From contig JAJXZJ010000069.1 in the NCBI GenBank assembly GCA_021780105.1, forward strand, positions 31,896 through 95,895: 64,000 nucleotides of DNA. Reading direction: 5' to 3'. A program made the position numbers and the translations under genes. Shown one piece after another: positions 27,141 to 37,181 of this stretch (positions are counted from its first letter, which is position 1; every line of letters begins with the position of its first letter). A model generated the notes under the pieces. The model worked only from the letters and a program-made list of their open reading frames with translations. It made no database searches and was not told the origin of the DNA. Source of the DNA: a bacterium. Lineage in GTDB: Bacteria; Verrucomicrobiota; Verrucomicrobiia; Limisphaerales; J093.

Positions 27141-27926
27141 TCAGCCCACACCGTCGCCGTGCCCTTCCGGATATTGCAACCGTTCCTGGAGTTCTTTGAC
27201 GCCGCGCGTGATCATCAGTTGGCGGTTGTCGTGCAGGACAACGACGTATTCGCCGCGGGCACTGGACTGCAGGCCCTTCACCCGGTCCAGGTTCACGAGT
27301 ATGGACCGGCTGATGCGCAGGAACAAGCGGGGCGGCAGCTTGGTCTCCAGGTTGGTCAGCGTTTCGCGCAACACATGATTTTCCAGGCCTACGTGCAACA
27401 GGGCGTAATTGCCCACCGATTCGAGGTAATCCAGATCCTTCACCCGGATGAAGAGCGTCTGCGTGCCGGTCTTGACCGCGATGCGGCTCAGGTAGGCAGG
27501 CTCGCCTTTGGCGGATTTGAGCCAGTCCGCAAGTTGCTGGTTGACGGCCGATTGATTTCGCGTCTCGAGGTGCTGGCGCGCCCGTTCAACAGCGGTGAGC
27601 AGCCTCGCCTGCGTAAAGGGCTTGAGCAGGTAGTCCAGTGCGTGAACTTCAAAGGCTTCAATGGCGTGCTGGTCGTGGGCGGTGACGAAGATCACCGCCG
27701 GCCACGTCTCCGCCGGCAGCGCTCGCAGCACGTCGAAGCCGCTGACTTCAGGCATTTGCACGTCCAGAAAAACCAGGTCCGGCCGGTGCCCGCGAATGAA
27801 CGCGATCGCTTCGGGACCGTTGCTGCAGTCGCCGATGATTTCCAGGTCCGCGGCGTCGGCCAGCAACTTCCGCAAGCGCCCGCGGGCGAGCGCTTCGTCA
27901 TCAACAATCACGGCCCGGATTTTCAC
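27141..27926 (-). CDS. LytTR-family response regulator
   Basis: A 261-residue two-component regulator. The receiver domain has the acidic pair VDDE at residues 8-11, the phosphoacceptor Asp55 in LVFLDVQMP, Thr in FVTAHD and Lys in LKPF. The LytTR DNA-binding domain spans about 150-250 ([40 protein letters not shown]). It starts with GTG at 27926, overlapping the stop of the kinase gene (GTGA), so kinase and regulator are translated as a pair. LytTR regulators typically bind direct repeats upstream of envelope or secretion genes; no target can be named here. Confidence 0.93.
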   Translation of the reverse strand: MKIRAVIVDDEALARGRLRKLLADAADLEIIGDCSNGPEAIAFIRGHRPDLVFLDVQMPEVSGFDVLRALPAETWPAVIFVTAHDQHAIEAFEVHALDYLLKPFTQARLLTAVERARQHLETRNQSAVNQQLADWLKSAKGEPAYLSRIAVKTGTQTLFIRVKDLDYLESVGNYALLHVGLENHVLRETLTNLETKLPPRLFLRISRSILVNLDRVKGLQSSARGEYVVVLHDNRQLMITRGVKELQERLQYPEGHGDGVG

Positions 27927-29143
27927 GCAGCAGGTTTCCTCGGTTGCGCCACAGCGCTCACGGCCGGGCGGCAGGGCAGTTGGATTTCTGCCAGAAAGCC
28001 TCCCGTGCCGCCCGGTGCGAGCCGAAGCGACGCTCGATCGCCATAAAGCTCGTTCAGGCGGGAGCGGGTATTGCTGAGGCCGACGCCCTCTTTGAGAGCT
28101 CCCTTCGCGGACACAGCCGGCCCCCGGCCGTTGTCTTCGACTCGCAAGAGCAGCAGCTCGCCGGCGCGCTCCGCCGTGATCCGGACGAGGCCGGGCGCGA
28201 TTTGCGATTCGATCCCGTGCTTGACGGCGTTTTCCACCAGCGGCTGCAAGATGAGGATCGGCACGCGGGTGTCCAAGGCCGCCGCATCAATCTGTTTTTC
28301 CACGCGCAGCCGGTCACCGAAGCGGATTTGCTCGATGAGCAGGTAGTGATCCAGGAAGTGAAGCTCCTCGCGCAAGGTGACCTCCTGCCGGTCAGAAGCG
28401 TTGAGGGTCAGGCGCAGCAGGCTGCTGAGGGCCTCGATCATCTCCTCGGCTTGCGGCTGTTCATGCACCAACGAGGCGATCGAGTTGAGGGTGTTAAACA
28501 GGAAATGCGGATTGAGCTGCATGCGCAGGGCCTGGAGCCGCGCCTGCGCCAGGCGTGCTTCCAGTTCGGTCTCGCGACGCTGACGCGCCTGGGTGCGTTC
28601 GTAAAAGCGAATGGCGTGGGCCACGCCCACCAACCCCCAGAAGATCGGCAATTGGTAGGTGATGCGCCTCAAGATGACGAACGCCGTGGTGCGGGTCTCC
28701 CGGTTCAGCCGGGACAGCTCGGTCGGGTCCTGCCGAATCAGCGCCGGCGCGGGTGGACTCAAATAGGCAAACGCACCGACGATCGCGAAACTCAGGGCAC
28801 AGACCAGCAAATGCACCCAGAGGGAGCGTTTCCACGTGGAGCGTTCGAGCGTGTAGGTCGAGGAGGTCCACACGATGAGCGGTGTCAGGAACGTCCACGG
28901 AAGCAGGCGGAACAGCGCCGCCACCAGCGCCTGCTCCATGTTGGCGGATTGGAGCAGCGCCATTTCAAGGGCCGAGGCCAGCGCCACCAAAAGCCAGAAC
29001 GCCGCCACCAACGACCAGAAGCCCGAAAAGCGCCAGCGCTGGGCTGCCGAAGTGCGGGCGGAGGTGGGAAGGTCTGCCGATCCGGGCAATTCATGTCCAT
29101 TCTCACTCAAAGCCATCGGAGAACCCACGGAGGTTTCACTCAT
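27923..29143 (-). CDS. LytS-like sensor histidine kinase (HisKA_7TM/His_kinase family)
   Basis: A 406-residue membrane kinase. Four membrane segments lie within residues 40-180, followed by a coiled-coil linker ([20 protein letters not shown]), the His_kinase domain with phosphoacceptor His213 in [17 protein letters not shown], and an HATPase_c domain ([34 protein letters not shown]). There is no extracellular sensor domain, so the signal is probably sensed in the membrane. ATG at 29143, 5 bases after a GGAAAAG stretch, is selected; upstream sequence in the same frame is not protein-like. It is coupled to the LytTR regulator. Confidence 0.92.
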   Translation of the reverse strand: MSETSVGSPMALSENGHELPGSADLPTSARTSAAQRWRFSGFWSLVAAFWLLVALASALEMALLQSANMEQALVAALFRLLPWTFLTPLIVWTSSTYTLERSTWKRSLWVHLLVCALSFAIVGAFAYLSPPAPALIRQDPTELSRLNRETRTTAFVILRRITYQLPIFWGLVGVAHAIRFYERTQARQRRETELEARLAQARLQALRMQLNPHFLFNTLNSIASLVHEQPQAEEMIEALSSLLRLTLNASDRQEVTLREELHFLDHYLLIEQIRFGDRLRVEKQIDAAALDTRVPILILQPLVENAVKHGIESQIAPGLVRITAERAGELLLLRVEDNGRGPAVSAKGALKEGVGLSNTRSRLNELYGDRASLRLAPGGTGGFLAEIQLPCRPAVSAVAQPRKPAA

Positions 29144-29811
29144 CTTTTCCAGCTTACCGGAGGAACCGTTTGAAGTCACGCGCCCGGCCTGATTTCCATC
29201 CCGCAAAGGACGCCGTTCAACCCGTTTGTTGCGGGTTCTGTCACATTCGGAAAATCGCCGGCTCATCCGTGGCGTCATTCTCTGCGTATGGGGAGCACAA
29301 CTCCATGAACAAAAGACCGCCAGCCCCAGTTTGGCTGGGGCCGTGGAAATCAGCAAGCGTCCGCCTCCGGACACATCCCACGGCCGGACCGGCCTTCGGG
29401 CCAACGAGGCCGGGGACCTCTTGCGGGCGGCGGCGATTCGCGCCGGGGCGACGTTTCGGCAAGGCCGATGCCACCGCGCTGATCGTAATCCTGCTCCGAC
29501 GTTTCGGCGCCGTGGTGCAACCGTGTTGGACGTTGATGCGACGTTCCGTGAAGTTCCGTTCGTGCCAGCACAATTCGCCGGCAGCTCCTGGCTTGAACGA
29601 AGTTCCCTCCACCCCGGCGGCAACGACCATGGGGTGCAACTGCCGTGGCGAAAGCTTCCGGGGAGCTTGGAGCCGGACCGGACGCGGCGAGCGAGTCGCA
29701 CACAGACGGCTCATGCAAATGAGCCACCATCTGTTGAGCGAGCAGCCCGGCAGGCGGTAGAATCGAGCAGAACCGGTGCTGCGAAAGCGTGTCACGCTCA
29801 GCGGCGTGCCG
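29144..29811. other. 668-bp intergenic region with hairpins
   Basis: No conserved gene is recognised on either strand. Two hairpins are notable. GCCCCAG (29323-29329), loop TTTGG, CTGGGGC (29335-29341) is followed on the minus strand by TCTTTTG. GGCTCAT (29708-29714), a GCAA loop and ATGAGCC (29719-29725) are flanked by a further complementary pair, ACAGA (29702-29706) and TCTGT (29730-29734). The second lies about 90 bases past frr and may stabilise or end its transcript. A structured RNA is possible but unsupported. Confidence 0.4.
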
Positions 29812-30372
29812 TCACACCGTCAGAATCTCTTTCTCCTTCTTGACGACGTGGTCGTCCACCTTGGCGATGTATTGGTCGTGGAGCTTCTGAACTTCTTTTT
29901 CGGCGTGCTCCTCCTCGTCCTCGGTCACGCCGCCGGCCTTGGCCGCCTTCTTCAAATGTTCGAGCGCGTCGCGACGGATGTGGCGGACGGCCACACGAGC
30001 GTCCTCAGCCATTTTCTTGACGATTTTGACGAATTCCTGGCGCCGCTCGGTGCTGAGTTCAGGAAAAACCAGCCGGATGATCTTCTTGTCAATGGCCGGG
30101 TTGATGCCAAGGCTGCTCTTTTGAATGGCCTTCTCGATCGGGTGCAGCATGTTCGCATCCCAGGGCTGGATGACCAACATGCGCGGTTCGGGCGTGGTGA
30201 TGCCCGCCAGTTCGCGGACGCGCATTTGGGAACCGTAGGCGTCCACGACGATACCCTCCACCAAGCCGGGCGAAGCCTTGCCGGTGCGCACGCCAGCAAA
30301 CTCGTGGAGCAGGACTTGCTCGGTTTTTTCCATTTTTTCCTCGGCCTCGAGCAGGATGTCGTCCAGTGTCAT
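29812..30372 (-). CDS. frr: Ribosome recycling factor
   Basis: A 186-residue protein of the usual length that separates post-termination ribosomes with EF-G. Conserved segments include EFAGVRTGKASPGLV near the N-terminus, LVIQPWDANMLHPIEKAI, LGINPAIDKKIIRLVFPELSTERR and the C-terminal helix with VDDHVVKKEKEIL. ATG at 30372. It follows pyrH by 54 bases, the usual pyrH-frr order, although the common upstream rpsB-tsf genes are not here. Confidence 0.97.
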   Translation of the reverse strand: MTLDDILLEAEEKMEKTEQVLLHEFAGVRTGKASPGLVEGIVVDAYGSQMRVRELAGITTPEPRMLVIQPWDANMLHPIEKAIQKSSLGINPAIDKKIIRLVFPELSTERRQEFVKIVKKMAEDARVAVRHIRRDALEHLKKAAKAGGVTEDEEEHAEKEVQKLHDQYIAKVDDHVVKKEKEILTV

Positions 30373-30426
30373 AGGTTTGTAACTGTGTTGTGGCTGGGCT
30401 TCATATAGAGCGTTTTTCGCCCGCGG

Positions 30427-31302
<876 letters not shown>

Positions 31303-32406
31303 TCAAAGGTTGTCTGTCACCGCCAGCCGCGGCGGATCGGCGACCGCTTGTTCGGGCGCCAGCGCGGCGGCTTCATTTCCCAGCACGCGGTATTGGCTGA
31401 TTTGGAACGAGACTTCGCGGTCGTCTGCCAGACCCAGCCGGGCGTATTCCTCCTTCGTGATCCGGGCGCGGAGGATCAGACCGGACGCCAGTTCCAACTC
31501 CAGCCGCAGCATGATGCCCAGGAAGAACGTGTGCCGGATGACTGCGCGGTAGCGGAATTGCGCCACGTCGCTGGCAAGCTGCACGGCATAGGGCCGGAAA
31601 CCGATGCGCACCCGCTGGCCGTCGGCCAGGCCGGGGGCGGGAAATTCCAGTTCATGCAGTCGCGCCACGCCGCTGCGAACCTCGAGGTCCAGCACATTCA
31701 TCACGCCGATGAACCGCGCCACGAATTCGTTGGCCGGCTGTTCGTAAACCTCGCGCGGCGTGCCGACCTGTTCCAGGTTGCCGCGGGAAAAGATCACGAT
31801 CCGGTTCGCCACCTCCATCGCCTCCTCCTGATCGTGCGTGACGAAGATGGTGGTGACGTTCAGTTCGTGATGCAGGCGCACCAGCCATTCGCGCAGCTCC
31901 TGCCGGATTTTGGCGTCCACCGCACCAAACGGTTCGTCCAACAGCAGCACGCTCGGCTTGGAGGCGAGCGCGCGGGCAATGGCCACGCGCTGGCGCTGGC
32001 CGCCAGAGAGCTGGTGCGGGTAGCGCCGCTCCAGTCCGGTCAGTTCAAACACCTCCAGCAGTTCGGCAACGCGTGCCGCGATGTCCTGTCGGCGCCACCG
32101 TTGAATTTTCAGGCCGAAGGCAACATTGCCGAACACGGTCATGTTTTTGAACAGCGCATAATTCTGGAACACAAACCCGATGTTGCGGCGTTGCACCGGA
32201 ATGTCGTTTACGCGCTGCCTGCGGATGAACAGATCGCCGCTGCTGGGCACCTCCAGGCCCGCGATCATCCGCAGCACGGTGGTCTTGCCGCCGCCGCTGG
32301 GGCCGAGCAGGGCCATCAACTCGCCCTCCTGCACGGTGAAGCTGACGTTATTGACGGCCGCCACGCCGCCAAAGCGTTTGGTCACGTTGCGCAGTTCGAT
32401 GCTCAT
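31303..32406 (-). CDS. cysA: Sulfate/thiosulfate ABC transporter ATP-binding protein
   Basis: A 367-residue ATPase of the CysA/PotA group. Walker A is GPSGGGKTT, the Q-loop is FVFQNYALFKNMTV, the signature is LSGGQRQRVAIARAL, Walker B is LLLDEPFGAVD and the switch is FVTHDQEEAME. A C-terminal TOBE-like regulatory domain covers about residues 240-345 (RVRIGFRPYAVQLASD). ATG at 32406 overlaps the cysW stop (ATGA). Substrate assignment rests on the two adjacent permeases. The last gene of cysT-cysW-cysA. Confidence 0.9.
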   Translation of the reverse strand: MSIELRNVTKRFGGVAAVNNVSFTVQEGELMALLGPSGGGKTTVLRMIAGLEVPSSGDLFIRRQRVNDIPVQRRNIGFVFQNYALFKNMTVFGNVAFGLKIQRWRRQDIAARVAELLEVFELTGLERRYPHQLSGGQRQRVAIARALASKPSVLLLDEPFGAVDAKIRQELREWLVRLHHELNVTTIFVTHDQEEAMEVANRIVIFSRGNLEQVGTPREVYEQPANEFVARFIGVMNVLDLEVRSGVARLHELEFPAPGLADGQRVRIGFRPYAVQLASDVAQFRYRAVIRHTFFLGIMLRLELELASGLILRARITKEEYARLGLADDREVSFQISQYRVLGNEAAALAPEQAVADPPRLAVTDNL

Positions 32407-33305
32407 GCCGTGGGAGTTTCCGGCTCGCGTTCCACCCGTCCGTCGTCGCGCGCCTGCTTCCATTCGAGCAACGTCTTGAGGACGAGGGTCAGCAGGGCCA
32501 GGAGCGCGAGCAGACCGGCCACGGTGAAGGCGGCCGTGAGATTGTAGTCGTGATAGAGTTTTTCCACGCGCAGCGGCAGCGTGTCCGTCAGGCCGGTGAT
32601 GTGGCCGGAAACCACCGACACCGCGCCGAATTCGCCCATCGCGCGGGCATTGCACAGGATCACGCCGTAGAGCAGACCCCACTTCACCGACGGCAGCGTG
32701 ACGTGCCAGAACGTCTGCCAGCCGTTGGCGCCGAGCGTGAGCGCAGCTTCCTCCTGCTCGGTGCCCGTGGCCTGCATGACTGGAATCAACTCGCGCGCCA
32801 CGAACGGGAACGTGACGAACACCGTGGCCAGCACCATGCCGGGCAGGGCGAAAATCACCTGCACGTCGTGGGCTTCGAGCCACGGCCCCAGATAACCCTG
32901 CCGACCGAATAGAATCACGAACACCAGGCCCGCGACCACGGGCGACACCGAAAACGGCAGGTCAATGAGGGTGATCAACAGCGATTTGCCCCGGAACTCG
33001 AACTTGGCGATGGCCCACGCCGCAGCCAGACCGAACAGGAGGTTCAGCGGCACGGTGATGGCGGCCACCGCCAGCGTGAGACGGATCGCGGCCCGCGTGT
33101 CCGCGTCGAGCAACGACTGCGCGCAATATGTCCACCCTTTGGCGAAGGCCTGCGCGAAGACATTCGCCAGCGGCAGCAGCAGGAACACGAGCACGAACGC
33201 CAGGGCGGCTGCAATCAACAGCCCCTTGACCCACCGTGGTTCCTCGGCGCCGCGCGGCGTCCGGCCGACATCAGCGCGCTCGATTGGTTGCCGGGTTCCA
33301 GTCAT
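32403..33305 (-). CDS. cysW: Sulfate ABC transporter permease CysW
   Basis: A 300-residue permease with six membrane segments. The binding-protein-dependent transport signature, which contacts CysA, is in EEAALTLGANGWQTFWHVTLP. The C-terminal part, NARAMGEFGAVSVVSGHITG, is characteristic of CysW. ATG at 33305, one base after the cysT stop. The N-terminal 35 residues are polar and charged. Confidence 0.9.
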   Translation of the reverse strand: MTGTRQPIERADVGRTPRGAEEPRWVKGLLIAAALAFVLVFLLLPLANVFAQAFAKGWTYCAQSLLDADTRAAIRLTLAVAAITVPLNLLFGLAAAWAIAKFEFRGKSLLITLIDLPFSVSPVVAGLVFVILFGRQGYLGPWLEAHDVQVIFALPGMVLATVFVTFPFVARELIPVMQATGTEQEEAALTLGANGWQTFWHVTLPSVKWGLLYGVILCNARAMGEFGAVSVVSGHITGLTDTLPLRVEKLYHDYNLTAAFTVAGLLALLALLTLVLKTLLEWKQARDDGRVEREPETPTA

Positions 33306-33306
33306 G

Positions 33307-34131
33307 TCAGCCTTGGCGGCGGCGCGCCCAGCGTTCGAGGAGATTGATGCCGATGAGCAGCAGGAACGAAATCGCCAGCAACACCAGCGCCAGCGCCAGC
33401 GCACCCGGATAATCGTATTCCTCCAGTTTGATGACGATCAGCAGCGGCGCGATCTCCGATTCGAACGGCTTGTTGCCGGCAATGAAGATGACGGAGCCGT
33501 ATTCACCAATGGCCCGCGCCAGCGCCAGCGCGAAGCCGGTCAGCACCGCCGGCAGCAGCGTCGGTGCAATCACGCTGACAAACGTCCGCAGCCGCCCGGC
33601 GCCGAGGGTCGCCGCGGCTTCCTCCACCTCGTGCTCGAGATTTTCCAGCACCGGTTGCAGCGTGCGGACGACGAACGGCAGGCCGATGAACGTCAGCGCG
33701 ATCACGACGCCCAGCGACGTGAACGCGCCGTGAATCCCCAGCGGAACGAGGAACCGGCCCAGCCAGCCGTTGGCGCTGAACAGGCTCGCCAGCGTCAAAC
33801 CGGCCACGGCCGTCGGCAGCGCGAAGGGGAAATCCACCAGCGCGTCGAGGAACCGGCGGCCGGGGAATTCGTAGCGCACCAGCACCCACGCCATCAGCGT
33901 GCCGAACACGGCGTTGATGCCGGCGGCGACGAGGGATGCGCCGAAGGTCAGCTCGTAGGCGGCCAGCGCCCGCGGAGCCGTGGCCAGCCGCCAGAACTCC
34001 GGCCACGAAAGTTGCAGCACCCGCAACATCAAACCGCCCAGCGGCAGGAGCACGATCACGCTGAGGTAAAGCAGCGTGTAGCCCATCGTCAGCCCGAAGC
34101 CGGGCAGGCTGTTGAAACGCTTCTCCGTCAT
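33307..34131 (-). CDS. cysT: Sulfate ABC transporter permease CysT (CysU)
   Basis: A 274-residue permease with six membrane segments. Family motifs: NSLPGFGLTMGYTLLYLSVI near the N-terminus, DFPFALPTAVAGLTLASLF, the EAA loop EEAAATLGAGRLRTFVSVIAP and ARAIGEYGSVIFIAGNKP near the C-terminus. ATG at 34131 gives the family N-terminus. First gene of the cysTWA operon. No periplasmic sulfate-binding protein gene (sbp or cysP) is adjacent. Confidence 0.92.
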   Translation of the reverse strand: MTEKRFNSLPGFGLTMGYTLLYLSVIVLLPLGGLMLRVLQLSWPEFWRLATAPRALAAYELTFGASLVAAGINAVFGTLMAWVLVRYEFPGRRFLDALVDFPFALPTAVAGLTLASLFSANGWLGRFLVPLGIHGAFTSLGVVIALTFIGLPFVVRTLQPVLENLEHEVEEAAATLGAGRLRTFVSVIAPTLLPAVLTGFALALARAIGEYGSVIFIAGNKPFESEIAPLLIVIKLEEYDYPGALALALVLLAISFLLLIGINLLERWARRRQG

Positions 34132-34286
34132 TCGTTCGGCCGCTGAGTTTGACAGCAACCTATCCCGCGAACCCGGCGAAGCAAGAATTCTTCCGACGAC
34201 GTGGCCGAACAACGCCGGCGGGCGCGACCAGCCGCGCGTGGCCGGAACCGCCGACCGCGCCCATCAAGCCACGTCGCGGCCGGCAG

Positions 34287-37142
34287 TCAGGAACCGTTTC
34301 CGGGGACGATGGCGTCGGTGTCGTCCGCCTCCACCGTGTCGAAGAAAAGCCCCTGGAACTGGCCGGCGTGAAGCGAGGGCAGTTCGACCGCGAAATGGTG
34401 CGGCACGTCGGGTTGAAGCGCGGTGACATCGGCGTACCAGCCGGTGAACGTGTTCCGCGGATTGCTGCGGACAATCGAGCTGTAGGCGCGCTTTACCGGC
34501 ACGATTTCGCCGTCCACGCTCAGGATGGGATCGCGCATCGTCGCGTCGTCCGGTTCGGCAACGTTGATGTAGAGCAGCAGGCGGTCGGAGTTGAGCCACA
34601 CCGCTTCGCGTTCCGCCGCGGTGTAGTCCACGGGCCAGGTTTGCCGGCGGGCCGCCAGTTGCTGGAACACGCGCGCCGGGATGGTGGCTTCGGCGTTGAA
34701 GCTGCCGCCGGCGAACTGCGGATCGTAAACGCCAACTTGCTGCCGCGCGGCAAAAGGCCGGCCCGCAAGGCGCACCCTCGCTGAAACCCGCGCGCCGTCC
34801 TGCTGGAACCTCGTTTCAACGCCGTTCACGCGGAGCGAGCGAACCAGCGTCGCCGCGGGCAACGCCACGGCCAGCTCGCGTTCCGTGCCCGGCTCGCCGC
34901 GCACGCCGGTCAATTGCAGTTGGTCGCCGGCGAGCGTCGCCTTCCCCACGGTGCCAAGCAAAAGCGGCTGTTCCACGCTGGCCGGCGCCGGCTCCACTTC
35001 CAAGACCAGCGCGTCAGCGCCAGCCACCGGAAGCGAAACCGTGTCGCCGCGCTGCCAGAACGTCTTCCCCGGAGGCGCGAGCAGCCGGCCTTTTTCCGCG
35101 TCGGGATAAAGCTGCCGCAGCACGAAGTTCTGGCCGGACTGCAATCCGATGGTTTGGTCCAGGACAAACCCGGCGTTCAGCGGCCGGTAGTTCGGGTTGA
35201 AGAGAAACACGAAGCCGTGACCGTCCTTGAACGCCGCCCAGCCGTCCACGCGCCCGACTTGCGGCGGGCCGATGACGGGCCGCACATGACGCAGCACATC
35301 GAGATTACGGTCCGACCAGTCCAGCCAGTCGCGGAGCCACTGCCGGTCCGCAAGCGAGAAAGCCCTGAACTCGCGTTCGTCGCGCGCCGGCAGGAAATTG
35401 ATGACGTGCTGGAAGGGGCCGCTCGCGATGGCGGCGATCACGGAGTATTTCCAGCCCAGCAAATCCCAATCCGCCGGCCGGAAGCGTTCGCGGCGGCAGA
35501 CGCCTTGCGCGTCGTTGCGCGGCGTCTGGTGGGTCAGGTAGCCGGGGATGATTTCCGCCGGCGCAAAGCACTCCTGCCGGTAATACCACGCCGTGCGGCG
35601 CTGGCGGTCGGCGGAGTTACGATCCCAGTGCAGATCAGGAAACGACGGAAAACTCTCCGGCTGCTCGTCGCCCTGGAGCGGATGCGGATAGCTGCCGGCC
35701 AGCCAGGTCCAGGCGCCGAAGTATTGATATTGCTGCCGGCCGTCAATGACCGCGTCCGGCACCTGCTGGCGGAGCGTTTCGAGGATGCGCCGGCAGCCGG
35801 CCCATTGCGCGTAGTGACTGCTGGGCGTGTCGTCGTAGGCGATCCACCAGTGATCAAAGGAAAATCCGCCCGCACCGGTGTTCTTCTGGAAATCCAGCAA
35901 CTTGCCGAGCAACCAATCCTGAAAACTGCGCTGCCCGGAGTCCGCCCCGAGGTAACCGCCGGGATGGCCGCCCGGCACCCAGGCGGTCCACGCGGGATTT
36001 TGCAGGAACGGCAGCGATGGATATACGTAAGCCAGAAACCGGATGTCGCGGCCGCGGGCGTAGTCCAGCAACTTTTGCACCGAGGCCGGCAGCTTGGCCT
36101 TGGCCGGATCCCATTCGCCCTTGCGCAATTTCTGCCCCATCCCGAACCAGAGCAAATTCTCCCAGCCCCAGGCGTCGCGGTTTTCGGCGAGCGACGACAC
36201 CTCGCTGTTCGCCGGCGCGAACAATATGTCCCGCGCGCCGACCGCCGCGGCCTGGTCAATGATGCGCTTGTATTCCGTGCGGCCCGCCGGCGTGGCGACG
36301 TCAATCTGGTAGTCGTTCACGCACCAGCCCACCATCACCCGCGTGGCGCGCTCGGGCCGGGAACGCAGGAACGCGCGGGTGCAGGCCACGGCCGCGTCCA
36401 CCTCGGCTACGTCCACGCGCGGGCCGTTGTCGGCGGCGCTGGCGGGTGTGAAGCGCCATTCGGGTTCCATGTGCGCAGGCAGCGTCACGCCGGATGGCGT
36501 GTAGGGTCCGAGACAGAGGCGGTCCGAGACGCAGGCGTCGGTGCCGGCTTTCCAAACCACGTCCGGCGCGTAGCCGAGCGACACGTGATCTCCCTGGCGT
36601 TTCCACTGGCCGAACGGATTTTGCAGCGTGATGAACAGCCCGTGCGCCGGCGAACCGTCCTGACCGCCGAAGCGCAGGAAACTCGTTTCCCGGAGGCGCA
36701 GTTCATCCGCCGGCGCGGAAGCCAGCCGGCTGCGCAGCATCTCAAACCGCCGCACACGAAACTCGCGTTCGCCGGTGCCCGTGACCGCGACCTGCTTGCT
36801 CACGAAATGCCAGCCCGGCTCCAGTTCGTAAGTCACGCGCACGGTCCAGCGGCCGGAGCGCAGGACATAAACGCGGTTCGTCGCGGAGGTGCTTTTCACC
36901 GTCGGCTGGAGAAACTCGCTTTCCACCGCATCATCGCCCACGAACACGGCGGTTTCGTCCTGCGCGAAACCCACGTTTTGCCGCGACCCCAGATCGCGGA
37001 TGGCGGTCAGGCCGCGTTCGTTGAACTCGGCGCGGACGAGGCCGTTGTCCAGCGCTGCGGCGGCGCGGAGCCAGGCGGTTGCCAGCAGAAAAATCAGCGC
37101 GGCGGTTCGCGTGGTTGCAGCGGGAAAGCAGGCCGGTTTCAT
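34287..37142 (-). CDS. Large secreted putative glycoside hydrolase-like protein
   Basis: A 951-residue protein with a signal peptide (hydrophobic TAALIFLLATAWLRAAAA, about residues 12-29). Residues about 30-270 look like an N-terminal beta-sandwich. Residues about 280-620 look like a TIM barrel with barrel-strand motifs MVGWCVNDYQID, DILFAPANSE, RFLAYVYPSLPF and GFSFDHWWIAYDD; the Asp of FDHWW is the best nucleophile candidate. A C-terminal beta region includes VFLFNPNYRPLNAGFVL and a final galactose-binding-like sheet. The layout recalls clan GH-D (alpha-galactosidase-like) enzymes, but I cannot name the family. The GH43 enzyme encoded 39 bases upstream on the same strand supports a role in polysaccharide breakdown. 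Confidence 0.65.
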   Translation of the reverse strand: MKPACFPAATTRTAALIFLLATAWLRAAAALDNGLVRAEFNERGLTAIRDLGSRQNVGFAQDETAVFVGDDAVESEFLQPTVKSTSATNRVYVLRSGRWTVRVTYELEPGWHFVSKQVAVTGTGEREFRVRRFEMLRSRLASAPADELRLRETSFLRFGGQDGSPAHGLFITLQNPFGQWKRQGDHVSLGYAPDVVWKAGTDACVSDRLCLGPYTPSGVTLPAHMEPEWRFTPASAADNGPRVDVAEVDAAVACTRAFLRSRPERATRVMVGWCVNDYQIDVATPAGRTEYKRIIDQAAAVGARDILFAPANSEVSSLAENRDAWGWENLLWFGMGQKLRKGEWDPAKAKLPASVQKLLDYARGRDIRFLAYVYPSLPFLQNPAWTAWVPGGHPGGYLGADSGQRSFQDWLLGKLLDFQKNTGAGGFSFDHWWIAYDDTPSSHYAQWAGCRRILETLRQQVPDAVIDGRQQYQYFGAWTWLAGSYPHPLQGDEQPESFPSFPDLHWDRNSADRQRRTAWYYRQECFAPAEIIPGYLTHQTPRNDAQGVCRRERFRPADWDLLGWKYSVIAAIASGPFQHVINFLPARDEREFRAFSLADRQWLRDWLDWSDRNLDVLRHVRPVIGPPQVGRVDGWAAFKDGHGFVFLFNPNYRPLNAGFVLDQTIGLQSGQNFVLRQLYPDAEKGRLLAPPGKTFWQRGDTVSLPVAGADALVLEVEPAPASVEQPLLLGTVGKATLAGDQLQLTGVRGEPGTERELAVALPAATLVRSLRVNGVETRFQQDGARVSARVRLAGRPFAARQQVGVYDPQFAGGSFNAEATIPARVFQQLAARRQTWPVDYTAAEREAVWLNSDRLLLYINVAEPDDATMRDPILSVDGEIVPVKRAYSSIVRSNPRNTFTGWYADVTALQPDVPHHFAVELPSLHAGQFQGLFFDTVEADDTDAIVPGNGS

Positions 37143-37181
37143 GGATGGAAGGCGTTTCAGGTGCGTGAATGGCGGCCAGCT

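Noticed and set aside
29144..29811. A known structured RNA (such as 6S or SRP RNA) in the 668-base gap
   Set aside because: Hairpins are present, but no conserved core of a known family could be matched by eye.
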